DNA from: Serripes groenlandicus
Taxonomy: Eukaryota; Mollusca; Bivalvia; Cardiida; Cardiidae
Reading direction: 5' to 3'
Assembly: GCA_031761405.1 (NCBI GenBank)
Contig: JASEVX010000361.1
Location: 1 to 64,000, forward strand
Length of the DNA stretch: 64,000 nt
The notes below the pieces were generated by a model. The model had not been told where the DNA came from. It did no database searches and saw only the letters and a list, made by a program, of their open reading frames with translations. Made by a program: the position numbers and the translations under genes. Positions 11,085 to 22,432 of this stretch are shown piece after piece (the first letter of the stretch is position 1; each line of letters opens with the position of its first letter).

Positions 11085-12568
11085 CTGGTGTGGGGAAATA
11101 CATATGTTTAAAACCGCTTACTGGAACAAGTTATTTGTTTTCCATGTATTGATTTCATAATTCTTTTTATAAATTGACCTGAAATGTTGCAATTTTATCC
11201 ATTATGTTGGTTTAAGGGAAGCAATTTGGAATCGTTATATTAATCAGAAACGTGTTAGCTCCTATCATACAAACGATCTTAACGATCAAGAGGAGAGATT
11301 TGTACATTTCTTTACTATTTCCAAATGTATATGTGGAGATAAAAAACAGAGGATGTTAACTGTGGGGTTGTATATATCCCCCCGTAAGGATCAAAATATG
11401 TGTATGATGATCCGTATACAGATTTACAAAATGATTTGCTTGCAATTTGCTCAAATGGTAAATATGTATTACTATTCGGAGAATTTAACTCGAGAAGTAA
11501 AACATTAGATGACTTCATATTTATTGACAATTGCACATCTGATTTTCATGATTTAGAACAAGTACGAAATGAATATGAAAAGACTGTAAATAACTTCTTG
11601 AAATCAGGTACACACTTTATTAGAAACAGTGTCGATAGAGTAGCTAACAACTAAGGATATAGACTAATATAATTATGTAAATATAATAATATTTTAATTC
11701 TAATTGGTAGGATAGGAAAGGATCGTTACTTGTAAAAACGTTAGTTTTGTTAATTATTTTTTAACAAAATCAACCATTTTTGAACATTTAATGTATTTTG
11801 AAGTTAAACCATTTTATAACCTATGTTCGGAATTCCTTTGCCCTGTAGGTTTAACTTTGAAATGCAATCTGAAGCAAGAACCAATCATTTGTAATAATAA
11901 TGAAAATCATACAATATGGATACCAATAAAAGTAATGTTTGTATAACACATATTGATAATAACAAACTTGAACAGATTGACAGTAGGTTAGATACATTGA
12001 TAGAAACAAATTCAGAAATTATAAAAGGCATCGTTTCTGAAATACAACAGGTTTTTTAATCAAGCGTGTATCAAACATTTCGAGTTTGTAAAACAATTAA
12101 AATTGATAAAGATAACAATAAACGAAAACCATGGTGTAGCAAAAATGGTTAAAGGTATGAGAAATCTATGCAATAAAGCGAGAAATAAATATAATAAATA
12201 TAAAAGAGAAATAGCTAAAGAGAATTAAGAAAATTATAAAGAAAAATAGCATACATACAGCTATTAATAAGCATAATGAATCTTTACAATAAAAATTCAA
12301 AGCTTTGTGCATATATAACCCGAAACAATATTGATATGCGTTACAGAGGCAAGACAAATGTGATAAAAGCCCAGCCATCATTAGATGCATTATATGACCA
12401 TTTTAAAAGTATAAATGAAAATGAAGATCATTCGCTTATCAATGACATTGATACAGATAATCCAGAGGATACCGATCACATGGAAACTATTGTTGACATT
12501 AATCACCTATTACAGAGCGTGAAATTATAACTGCAATTAAGGAATTAAAAGATAATAAATCTCCATGG
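11085..12568 (+). pseudogene. LINE fragment: endonuclease and inter-domain region
   Basis: The translated segment 11400-11654 carries the LINE apurinic-like endonuclease motif around LLFGEFNSR (family form GDFNxR; here the Asp is replaced by Glu), followed by a DNCTSD block. 12276-12530 resembles the linker between endonuclease and RT, with an acidic NDIDTDNPED stretch. Nucleotides match 45020-45700 collinearly (GAACAAGTT...TTTTGTTTTCC; YDDPYTDLQN codons). Frames are broken throughout and the RT is missing: the similarity stops at about 12568, where the 3.2-kb repeat begins. It is a dead copy of the same LINE family as at 45 kb. Confidence 0.75.
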
Positions 12569-12569
12569 A

Positions 12570-15500
12570 TATATAACTTAAATTAGCATTTGAAAAATAT
12601 TTACACCCCTGATGTGCACCTTGTACACGATAAAAGGGTTGGACCGATCAAAATAACATGGAATGTGTTACAAAAGACATGACATGCAGCATTCAGTTTT
12701 TGGTGGAGCTTTTCAGAGAGGGGAAAATGGTATTAAGAATTTCAAAAATTAATTTTAATAGATTATCAAAAATTATTTTATTTTAAGTCAGTTACCGAAA
12801 CAGGGCATTATACGTTAGAGAAAGACAAATTAAGAGGGTGAGAGATTTTAGTACACATTAGCAAAATGGAACAATCCTTTCTAACGTTCTAAATTCAATT
12901 GAAGGAAGATCGCATGAAAGACTGAACGTGAGTAGGATGGCACTGATTTTCGGATCCGGACGAAAGATCACGTATGTTATATGATGTTTTAACGACCGTT
13001 AGACATGTGAACACCGTAAAAGAATATACTTTTCTACAGTTTGACATCATAGCTCAGATTGAACCATGACAAGGATTTAGTGTAGATGAAAATTTAGAAT
13101 TATGATGAACTTTTATGAAAAAATCCTTACGACGGTTAACATTTCCATTACGTTTTACTCAGATCCCTCCAATCATTCCTAATATATGGCTACGGAAGGA
13201 CGGACAGACAACGAAAAACAAATTTCCCATCTACCTACGAATGGAGATAACTATAAATTCGTAATGCTGACTTGACATGTGTCAGTGAAATGAGCTCGTC
13301 AGTCTTTCTAGAGGCCATTTCAGACTTCAGTGGTACATTGACTGAACCTCGAAATATGGTTGCTTTTGAAACTGCCGGCACATCCACAACACCCATCACA
13401 GTTACCAGCCTGCCAATTTAATTGATAATGCATAACATTAGACGAAGGTACAAGCCGGCACTTCTGAACAGTCTAGGTTCAGATAAGCTAGTCCATCTGA
13501 GTCCGGTCGTATCATTAAAATATGGGGCACCGGTATGAACACAGAACAGCTGCAATTTAAAGGGTCAACGATAACATCCAAAATTTATTACATGCACGCA
13601 GACAGTCAAAATCTGGTGAGATTGTGTAAATGCATTGGTTCGTCCTAGTCTTAAGTATTTGCGTGACAATATAAGACCACTTTGCGTCACGAAGCATATT
13701 TGCAAGCTATATAATCAATTATATTATACTTGTATGTGTAGGTAATTGACGTAGGAAAGGTCAAATTCATGCTCGTCAAATAGTATAAAAGCCACGTGCG
13801 AAGGTAAACAAACCACACCAACAAACGAACGTAAGACAAAGTGCTCGAATCCAAATATAACCGGGGTCAACTTAGTGGGATTGTCCAACAAGTTTAGTGC
13901 AAGTACAGGTAATGTCTCCATGAGACTGCCATCGAAAAACATTATTTTTAAGTAGGTTTTTTTTAAACTCTTGTAACATGTGTATTGGCTCGATTAATAG
14001 TAATAGTTTACACTTACTTAACGTCTATATATATTACAATACAAATATTTTTCGCATTAACCAATCAATATGCTTATTGCAACAAGCAGCGTCTAGCGAG
14101 TTGGGGCCTTAATTCATCTTCTTAAAATGAAGATCCAAGCGAGTATCAACAATAGTGGAAACACAACTTGTTTGTTGATTAATACCGAAAATAAAGAAAC
14201 AACATCCTATCAGTTTTGTTGACTATTTTACACGGTTAGAAATGTTATCTTACGTCATGTATAACGTCCTCGTTCACTTTGAAGGTTTTATTTTGAAATA
14301 AATAAACATATAAACATATTAACACAAATACATGGGTTAATGTAAAAGCGTGTAGTGAATAATTGTCCAAAAAAGCGTTTCTGGCAGCTTTTGTGAACAA
14401 TGAAAATGAGAATAACTGATAAGAAGACCTGAAGATTGATATATTTAGAAATTCAACTACAGTTTAACCTACACATTATCACTGTATTCAATCCACAACG
14501 GTAGAAGGAGGTTTGAAAATGCTAAACATGAACATAACACATTTTCGTGCAGTGTTATATAGAAGGCAGGCCGGGTTGTAGCAACATTCTAAACTAGTAC
14601 ACAAATTGTTTCAAAAACAGTCGCCTACTTACACCATACCAATGCACGATCATGTGTAACGGTCATCTTGAACGTTTCCAAACCTCCGTCTCAAGTTGTA
14701 GATTGAATACTGTGGTTATTTAATACGCCATCTACCTGTCAATTAGTTTAAGTAAAATTCAGTAAGAAGACACAATAGAAAATAATAATTACGCTAATAT
14801 ATGTGTTTCGATTGTTTGCCTACCTTCTTAATCATTGTTAATTTTGCATGATAAATATAAGGGTCTGTAGTTTATCATAATGTTCCATTGATACAAATAT
14901 CTTACCATGCTCTCCATCGGTATGCAAATATACTCCACTAATATGTTGTTTCGGAGCGCAGCATGTTCTATAAAGGTAACGATTCACCATAAAATGTTTG
15001 TGAGATCCGAAACTGTTGTAGATAAAGATGATTGGTTACTTTCATACTGTGTGTGTCATAGTGGCATGCTCTGTTCGATGTACTCCAATAAAATATAAAG
15101 ATCAATATTATGATGTACACATAATACAAAATTTAATCCACGCAGTAAATCCACTGCATTTGTGGAGTCTTTAAATATTCAATATGCCGTATTATATGTA
15201 TTATATGTATTATATGTACTATATATATATGTCTGTACGCGTTAACTTGAATATTCTTTAATGGCACTATATTTATGAATTCAGCCTTAAATAGCCTTAA
15301 ATAGTGCTCTCTGCACTTATAGTGCAATATCTATACAGTTTACTTTGTTCTCATTTTTTGTGATTTAGATAAAACCAACACTTCTTCATAATCTGAAAGA
15401 AGCATATATTGCAACGGGGAGGAAACACTAATGCTGTGGGTTTACTACTCAAGAATCTCGCAGCAAAAGCATAAAACAAATTGTGGACGTGTAGCGACTT

Positions 15501-15780
15501 TGTCAAAGTGCATCAGACCTGGAGTAATCGTAATCTGCTAATTATAACTCACTTGTTCCAGTATTCAGTAATCAGATGTTATGATAGATTCGATGTAAAT
15601 TCGATTACAATTACTGTTATGTAATCATTATTCTTGAAAATATTCTGATGACATTATGATTACATGTATCTTTTTAACGGTGTATGAACTCGAATGTGGA
15701 AAACACAATATGTTAGTTGCAGCCACAACTTAATCTTTCAGTAAACATCAGTAATATGTGCACATTATAGGTTATTGACC
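12570..15780 (+). repeat. 3.2-kb noncoding dispersed repeat, copy A
   Basis: Collinear with 59170-62460 over almost its whole length. Both start at a CTTAAATTAGCATTTGAAAA block and end near GGTTATTGACCCTGT. Shared internal blocks include GATGTGCACCTTGTA, TTTTTGGTGGAGCTTTTCAG, GATCCCTCCAATCATTCCTAATATATGG, GATTGAATACTGTGGTTATTTA and GGAGTAATCGTAATCTGC. No frame is conserved and no transposon protein is recognisable, so this is a nonautonomous element or a segmental duplication. Copy A lacks about 250 bp present in copy B near 59500-59600 and 59800-60000. Confidence 0.75.
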
Positions 15781-16595
15781 CTGTGGAATCATTGCATAGT
15801 TTCATATTGTAAACTATTTGGTTTACACTACACTGTGGATTTTTTAATCTGCTTCCAAAATAGAAACGAACTGTTTGTTTACAAAAGTAGACATTTTGTT
15901 GCAAATGCCGTTTGAAAAGTTGAATTATAACAGTGACGTCATTATTTTATTTGACATCATGCACGCATTTTAGACGCGCGTGCCATGTAAAATTATACTG
16001 TTATCCGTTTAAAAACGTACAGTTAGCATGAGACAGTAAGAAATTGTCCATGATCAGTATATGAGAATTTAACATTACACAGTCACGTGAGGTATAATAA
16101 TGATATTTGGTGGCATAACACAGTTGAAAGCTGATTTTCTGTTTCCTGGGACACCCCAACTTTGATTCTCTCATTATTTCTCATAATATCCATACTGGTT
16201 TGATAAAAAGGGTTTTCCTGTATCAAGGAGTGTCAGAATTGTAGGAAAATGAGCATTTTTAGGTTTCGGCGGCCATTTTGAATCCAAAATGGCCACCGCG
16301 AGATAACATTTCGGCGGCCATTTTGAAATGGCGACCATTTTGAAAATTCCGAAGTTCAAGCATCTCCGAGTAAATCACCGGACAAAGGTATTAGATTTAG
16401 AAGTTAAGAAAAAACATGATTTATAATTGGCCTTACTGCTCTGATCTGAAAAATGAGATAGATGAATATATGTCCTCCCACTGAATATACTATCAAAATA
16501 AATATATAAATATATCAGTTGAAGCTACACAACTATGCTAGTTTACATAAGAGTATGTTCTTCTGGGAGAAATATACATCTAACCTGGTTTCACC
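15781..16595. other. No gene; GGCGGCCATTTTG inverted motifs
   Basis: At 16263-16345 the motif CGGCGGCCATTTTGAA occurs twice in direct orientation with its inverse (CAAAATGGCCACCG) between them, making a small fold-back. The rest shows nothing recognisable and may be the decayed upstream part of the hAT element whose C-terminal domain follows. Confidence 0.4.
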
Positions 16596-16877
16596 ATGAC
16601 TACAAAATTGTACAAAATTGTATTTGTTAATGGATACACTGTTTGTTATGTGTTATGTATTGATAGGGATGATGATCCTTTAAGAATTTGGAAATCTGAC
16701 AGCAAAGATTATCCATCCCTCGCAAAGAAAGCAACCAAATATCTTGAAATCTGTGTATCTTCTGTCCATGTAGAAGGACTGTACAGTGAAGCAGGAAGGA
16801 TTTTTAGGCCTAAAAGATGTTCATTGAAAGTTCAAACCTTTGATGATCTGATGATGATCAAATGTAACTCAGTGTGA
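16596..16877 (+). pseudogene. hAT transposase C-terminal dimerisation domain relic
   Basis: The 93-codon frame, from about residue 27 on, has the hAT dimerisation-domain pattern in order: DPLRIWK, YPSLAKKATKYL, CVSSVHVEGLYSEAG, then an R-x3-L ending. In this family the block contributes to the catalytic core and to dimerisation of the transposase. The first about 25 residues are unrelated low-complexity sequence. No BED finger, no catalytic DDE-region motifs and no convincing terminal inverted repeats are visible nearby, so this is a remnant. The first ATG is a poor guide to any real start. Confidence 0.8.
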
Positions 16878-18555
16878 GTAAATGACATATAGTGAATGGT
16901 GGACAGGCGTAAATATAACAGTAATTAGAAATGTGAAGGTTGCCATGAATATTATCATAAATATAATCACATAACTATTGTCTATGTACATAATACATCC
17001 AATGTATATAAGCAATTCAGCATCATACCTGCTGAGGTAAATTAAAAGTTTGAATATTTAAAATGTATGGACATTAATTTTCAGTTATGAAACTGCAAAT
17101 TTTGCCTTTTACATGTAATTATAATCAATAATAATCTGATCACATCACTACGGTACATTTAATGTAATGATTACAATTGAAGTCAGAAATAATTGAAATG
17201 TAATTATTTCATTTCAGCAAAGTAATTGTAATATAATCATTACACTTTTACAAAACATCGCCCTGAAGGTCTGAAGTGTATATCAGGGTTTGCAGTAGGT
17301 GTCTCGTCGTGTCAACACGAACCCACTTCTGCTGCATTGTACTTTAAAGTCGTAGAAGTATACTAAAAGTATTACTGCTTTAAAATCTTACATTGCCTGA
17401 CAGGCGATGCTGTCCTAAGTTGTACATTTGCAAATAGGCCATATCCTTGTTTACGACAGTTTGTCACTGGCAGAATGTTCAGAATATTTGATGAAAAATA
17501 CCACAAAGGTATAGTAATTACATTTTATAGCAACAAATGAGCTCTATAACAATAGTATATCATTCCACAGTGTTTCGGCCGAGGCCGATTATCTTATTTA
17601 CAGTTTCTTGCTCAAGTTGTTTCCACTCATATTTTAGTGCACTTTAGAATCCTGTTAAGGTGTTGATATTTTTCTTTTATAAACTGCGTTCAATTATCTC
17701 TCAGATTCAAAAGTCCATTGTCGCTGTATTGGATGATTTCAGCATCCACTCTCTGGGTGGAATATAATCACATTTTTTGACTTGATGTGCTGATTTACTT
17801 TTGCGGTGTGACCTGTCGCGGTATCTTGTGAAACACCATATCATTGAAACCGATATGCTTAATCACTACCGAGATTGACCATTCGGGGCTTGTTTTAAAT
17901 CTATGATGGATTTCACTGTTTCCGGCGGCATGTGTAATGTGGCTTCTTTTTTATGAAAAATACAAGTATCCACAGTAATCGTATATCTATGTTCCGTCAC
18001 AGATGCTTGATGTTTCTTTAGGAATGTTTATACTTCAAAAGTCCAAGCACACTGTCCTCTACAACATCAGTAATGTCTTACATCGAACAATATTGCATAA
18101 ACAATGCAAAGTAAATGTTTATCATAAAATATATCTCACCCTATACGGATGTATAGCAGAACTTAAAAATGATCTTGCTAGCTCGGTAAAATTGAATGTT
18201 TTGTAACGTTTAAATATAAGTTGAACACCTCTCGTAGAACACTCGTATGATACCTAGATTCAAAAACGATTTCAGTTGAATTGGTAGAACAATGGCATGT
18301 ATCCAAATATAGACGTCGCTGGTGTCGTTATCATGGAAGTCGCCTACTCTACCAATTTAATGTGTGTGGTCCTAGCTAAACAGCATTACTTGTTTAAAAC
18401 GTGCCAACAGTGTCACACTGTCGAAAGGTTCGATTGATTTGACAAGGCATATGCATGCCTGGTATAAGAAGCACAATATCTTCCATTCTAGGGGCACAAA
18501 CATTTGATCAAAAATATGCCTATTTTTAAAACCTTTCCCAGATTTAAACGGGATT
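16878..18555. other. No gene recognised
   Basis: Noncoding AT-rich sequence. TAATCGATTAC-like words near 17140-17250 resemble those near 15530 and 62195 and might be edges of the hAT-related element. A short GGCCGAGGCCGA palindromic run is at 17578-17588. Confidence 0.35.
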
Positions 18556-19513
18556 TAATATATCTATAGGTGCTACCTATTTACGAAAAAAAAGTAAGAT
18601 GATTATAAAGAAAATTAAAGAGCATACTTTGGCAATAAAAATGATTTATAAGTAATTGACTAGACGATAATAATGTTAATCTCATGTTTTTTCGCATGAT
18701 CACAACATGTTCGGAATTCTATTATTACGAACAGAAAATAATAAAGTAAAGACTTTCAGAAAATCAATGAATAACATTTATAATGAACGAGGTTTAAACA
18801 TGGGGGCCAAGATTCTTAAGGGCCTTAATCAATTACCTGTATTATGGTAAAGAAGCAAATGTGTAACAGCCCTTTTCTGGTGCCATCTGGCAACTACCTT
18901 TTTATACCAGTCAATATGACTGGTACAAGTTATGTAAGAAGTCACATTTCTGCTTAACCCTTTCGATAATAGAGACGGTTTCTGACTCCTTTGCAGCAGA
19001 CGACTTAGGAAAAGATTGTCGCCAAAGGTACAATTGCTCAATATGTGAAAGTTATCCTTTTTCAACAATATTTGATGAATATTTATACTTTGTATGAGTG
19101 AATCTATAGCATATACATAGGAATTTGGGGTATTTAATTTTGATACCACTTTTTTTGTGTGAACGACGTCGTTCCATTTGACGTTACGCCAAATGAAGTG
19201 TTACGGAAATGACGTCACGTCGTTCTTTGGCTACGGTACAGTCAAAATGTATGTTTTGACGTTTAATTGCGGTCGTTTATTTAAAAGTTCCATTTATTGT
19301 TTAACTTGTTTGTACAAAAGTTATATCACACAAAAATAACACAGCACTTTTATGACCTTAAATGTCGATTTAGATTTATTTTTTTTAAAGATTAACTAGA
19401 CGACAATAATTTTCAATCTGTGTTTTATACATAACCAAAATGGCAGCCCCCATGGATTGGCAAGGGTCAATTCAGAAACCTTCATGGGTTATGAAAAAAC
19501 AAAAATCTAACAC
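18556..19513 (-). repeat. Nonautonomous repeat X, copy 1
   Basis: Nearly collinear with 29251-30426: both start TAATATATCTATAGGT and end AAATCT-CACAC-like. Shared blocks include TAATAATGTTAAT, GAACAGAAAATAATAAAGTAAAGACTTTCAG, GACGTTACGCCA and CAAAATGGC-GCCCCCATGG. A frame of about 106 codons here has a relative of 74 codons in copy 2, but no known domain is visible and I read it as a repeat artefact. Orientation is arbitrary. Copy 2 sits inside the LTR retrotransposon. Confidence 0.75.
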
Positions 19514-19526
19514 ATGGCTTCGCCAT

Positions 19527-19638
19527 CGATTTGTTTACCCGTATTACGCATCTGCAGCAGAAGGCTTCTGAACACATTGAGACACAGGGAGAATTGCTAG
19601 TAATGAGCAATTTATTCCTTATACGGGTAAACAAATCG
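19527..19638. repeat. Perfect 18-bp inverted repeat enclosing a hairpin-family core
   Basis: Arms CGATTTGTTTACCCGTAT (19527-19544) and its exact complement (19621-19638) enclose 76 bp that contain CTGCAGCAG (19552-19560) and a GAATTGCTAGTAATGAGCAATTTATTCC fold. It looks like a small fold-back element built on the same core as the hairpin at 2912-3002. Confidence 0.75.
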
Positions 19639-19644
19639 TCGATG

Positions 19645-20689
19645 TTTCCCATCAATAGGTAATGTGTATGAACTTTAAAAAAACTTTGCTATACCGTCTT
19701 TCCAATAAATTGTGTCCAGAGTGGATTTTACGATGCAGTCACGATTCTGCTACGTTTTAATAGGATGAAAAAGAAAATATCGAAACAAAATAAAACTTCT
19801 AGGGGAAATAATTATATGATAATACGTACTCGATAAAGGAACGAGCACAAGTAATTTTATGTGTGATAATTTCCTGTTTAATAGCACTCGTCGTCTATTT
19901 CTAAAACGAGTTCAAATAACAACTCAAAAGGTTTTTTTGACTTTGCGGAAGTTACAAATCCACATCCCTGTAATATGACGTCATTCTATAGCATAACGCA
20001 AAAGATGAATAAATAACCGCAAGGAAAACGACAGAAATTAAAGGAAACGTTAGTTTGACTTGTCACAAATGTAGTTCCGTAAATTATGGAATCGTTTTAT
20101 TTGAAGTACTTTATGAAGGGCAAGTTGATTATTTGTTGTACCTGTCATCAACATTTCATGGATTTAAAATCTTGGCTATATTTTAAATTTAAATAGAAGC
20201 TTAACCTGATGATGATTTTCTTTATTTTCTTTGCTAAGGTCGGTAGGACTCGTAATTGACGTAAATAACTGATCGTGCTGCAAACAAGGGGCTAACTGCA
20301 GTTCGCGGGGAATTATTTACCGATCTCAATAGTTAATAAATGTTTACACGAAATAAGTTTCACCTATACTCATATATCAACGCCTTTTTTTGTTTATATA
20401 TGCAATTGATATAGTTTACTTTTCTTTGTAGTTTGTTTCAATATGTTATGTTTTTGTAGTTTTGTTTACACCACAGAATGTTCTTTACACAAAGGTACTT
20501 ATACACAGAGAGATCAATGTGTAATTACGCAGAATAAAATCTTCTTATTTTTTCTTATTTTATTTTCCAAAACATAAAATAACAAACAAGTGTAAAATGT
20601 ATGCAGCAAATGAGCACTGCAAAGTTCAAAACTTACCAACATATAACAATTCCGCAGCAGGCAACTTTAAAAAAACAAAAACACCTGGG
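19645..20689. other. No gene recognised
   Basis: AT-rich. A block near 20575-20670 (AACAAACAAGTGTAAAATGT...GCAGCAGGCAAC) resembles 4490-4580, so at least that part is repeat-derived. Confidence 0.4.
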
Positions 20690-20860
20690 CCCCGTTTTAT
20701 CAACGGTCCTAAGGCCGGTCTTAGTTAGGACCGGTCCTAACACCAAAGTTAGGACCGTAGACCATTTTATCAAAATCGTCCTAACTAAGACGTCCTAAAT
20801 ATTGGCCCGATTTGGTCCTAACTTTAGGACTGGTCGGGGGCGGTGTTAAGTCAGCGTTTC
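20690..20860. repeat. Palindrome-rich block with repeated TCCTAA/GGACCG words
   Basis: GGGCCCCGTTTTATCAACGGTCCTAAGG-type sequence is followed by alternating GGTCCTAA and TTAGGACC words that can pair in several ways. This style is common at the ends of invertebrate DNA-transposon derivatives. I cannot name the superfamily. Confidence 0.45.
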
Positions 20861-22054
20861 GGTCGTAAATATGGCGGCCGATTTTTTTGTTTCTCTCGCT
20901 TCGAGTATTGTGTTGCCTTTTACTCGATAGTTATGGATGTTTCATGAGAAATATGGACTTCAAGGGCGATTTATTGTTGATAAAGTGTAAGACGATGCCT
21001 TTGATCCATCCACAACGCTCTTGATCATCAACAATTCGCGGATCCAAAAATGCCGTAAACGAATGTTAGCGAAAAAACAACAGGTAAAATACTTTGCAAC
21101 ACATTGGTAAATATTCCGATCTATTTATTAAATAAAATGTGTACAGAATACTCAAGGGTATTTATGACTCATCAAATATCCAAGGAAGTGTACCCATAAA
21201 GTTATAGAGCGCCTTTACACAGAGAATCGATCGAAATGATAGAGGAGTTTTGCACGATGGAAAAACATGATAAATAAACAGAATAACGATAAGTAATTTG
21301 TTGTATCAGTACTTTTGTTCCATGAAGATGATGCAAAACTGTTCGACTATGTGTTGTAAATACGCGATGTTTACATGTTTCGTTTTGTATGTAGCAGAAA
21401 TTATTTTACGTATTCGTACCCAGAAATGAACGCAATCAAAATACAAATTGTTGGATATGATAACAGTGGTTCTTCACATCTTTTAATTGAATTTTTATTT
21501 TGGCATCAGTAAAGACTCATTTCTGAAAACCACTCTCTGTATAAAGGGACATATATATGCTTAGATAAAATGAAATGTAACGTTTGCATAATGATACTTA
21601 TAGGTGTTTGTTTTTCTTGCCTGCCATGACAGGGATACAAATAATGGATCATAATAAAATAGTTTTAGTGAGGCTTCTCCTTCCTTATTATTCTCTGGGC
21701 TACTGTAGCTACTTGTAGTCCCCGTTATTCTACAGCACCCACTTGTTGGTATGAACATATACTTGTGGGATTGGGTACTCTTTCTTCCTCACAAAGGTTT
21801 GTGCTATGACATTATGAATGTTTAGGTTAATTTACATTTTCAGGTTATGTCACACCATGGTGTGTTGTTGCTGCTTGGTGTTGGAAAAAAGAGAAAGATC
21901 TCATGGAAATTGCTGTAGGTCTATAAGCAAGATACTATCTAAGTTTCTGCTATATTACACATTTACTTACTTAAAATACTTTCATGTTTTAATGTTTATG
22001 AAATACTATAAAGCCTCTCTCCTTACTACTCACTGTTATGAAGATATAATGTTG
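20861..22054. other. No gene recognised
   Basis: Noncoding up to the target duplication of the LTR element. A CAACAG|GTAAAA splice-donor-like sequence occurs at about 21076-21087 after a short open stretch, but no domain supports an exon. Confidence 0.35.
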
Positions 22055-22058
22055 ATAC
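22055..22058. repeat. Target-site duplication ATAC (left)
   Basis: The four bases just outside the left LTR equal those just outside the right LTR (33120-33123). Four to five bases is the usual duplication for Ty3/Gypsy integrases. Confidence 0.85.
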
Positions 22059-22313
22059 TGTGGTAATTCTAATATACTAACCTTAGATGCACCAGTCAAT
22101 TATGGTTATAAGTGACGATGCTTGTTGGTTAGCTGATTAAACGTCCAGATTGTCTTCCGTCATAAAATGTACGTCTGTGTTAAACACTACTAGAAACCGG
22201 AAGCCCCTTGAACCCTTTTCATTTCCGGAATACCGAACAGCGTTGCAGGGAACCAACTGGGGGAATTCCCGGGACAAACCGGTCCTCATTCGCCCAGGGC
22301 CAATATTACCACA
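22059..22313 (-). repeat. 3' LTR
   Basis: 255 bp, the same as 32865-33119 except for three substitutions near its outer end on the plus-strand right side (about 22260, 22284 and 22300). Termini are TG...CA, the normal LTR ends recognised by integrase. Confidence 0.95.
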
Positions 22314-22330
22314 CTCCTCCCCGTTTTATA
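22314..22330 (-). other. Polypurine tract
   Basis: On the minus strand AAAACGGGGAGGAG ends exactly at the first base of the 3' LTR. That is the position and composition expected for the plus-strand DNA primer in reverse transcription. Confidence 0.85.
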
Positions 22331-22432
22331 AAATAAATTGCCTCCCCGGAATTCCAGAGTTAAATATCCTGGAATTATCCTAGAAGACCTGATCCTTTGC
22401 AAAGAGAATGGGTAACTGGCTCAGGAATCCCT

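Noticed and set aside
18829..19149. 106-codon frame with a relative at 29545-29769
   Set aside because: The similarity is explained by both lying in repeat X. There is no domain, and the two frames differ in start, end and length.
20940..21090. A possible exon ending at a CAACAG|GTAAAA donor
   Set aside because: The open stretch is short and interrupted, with no recognisable domain and no matching acceptor or second exon.
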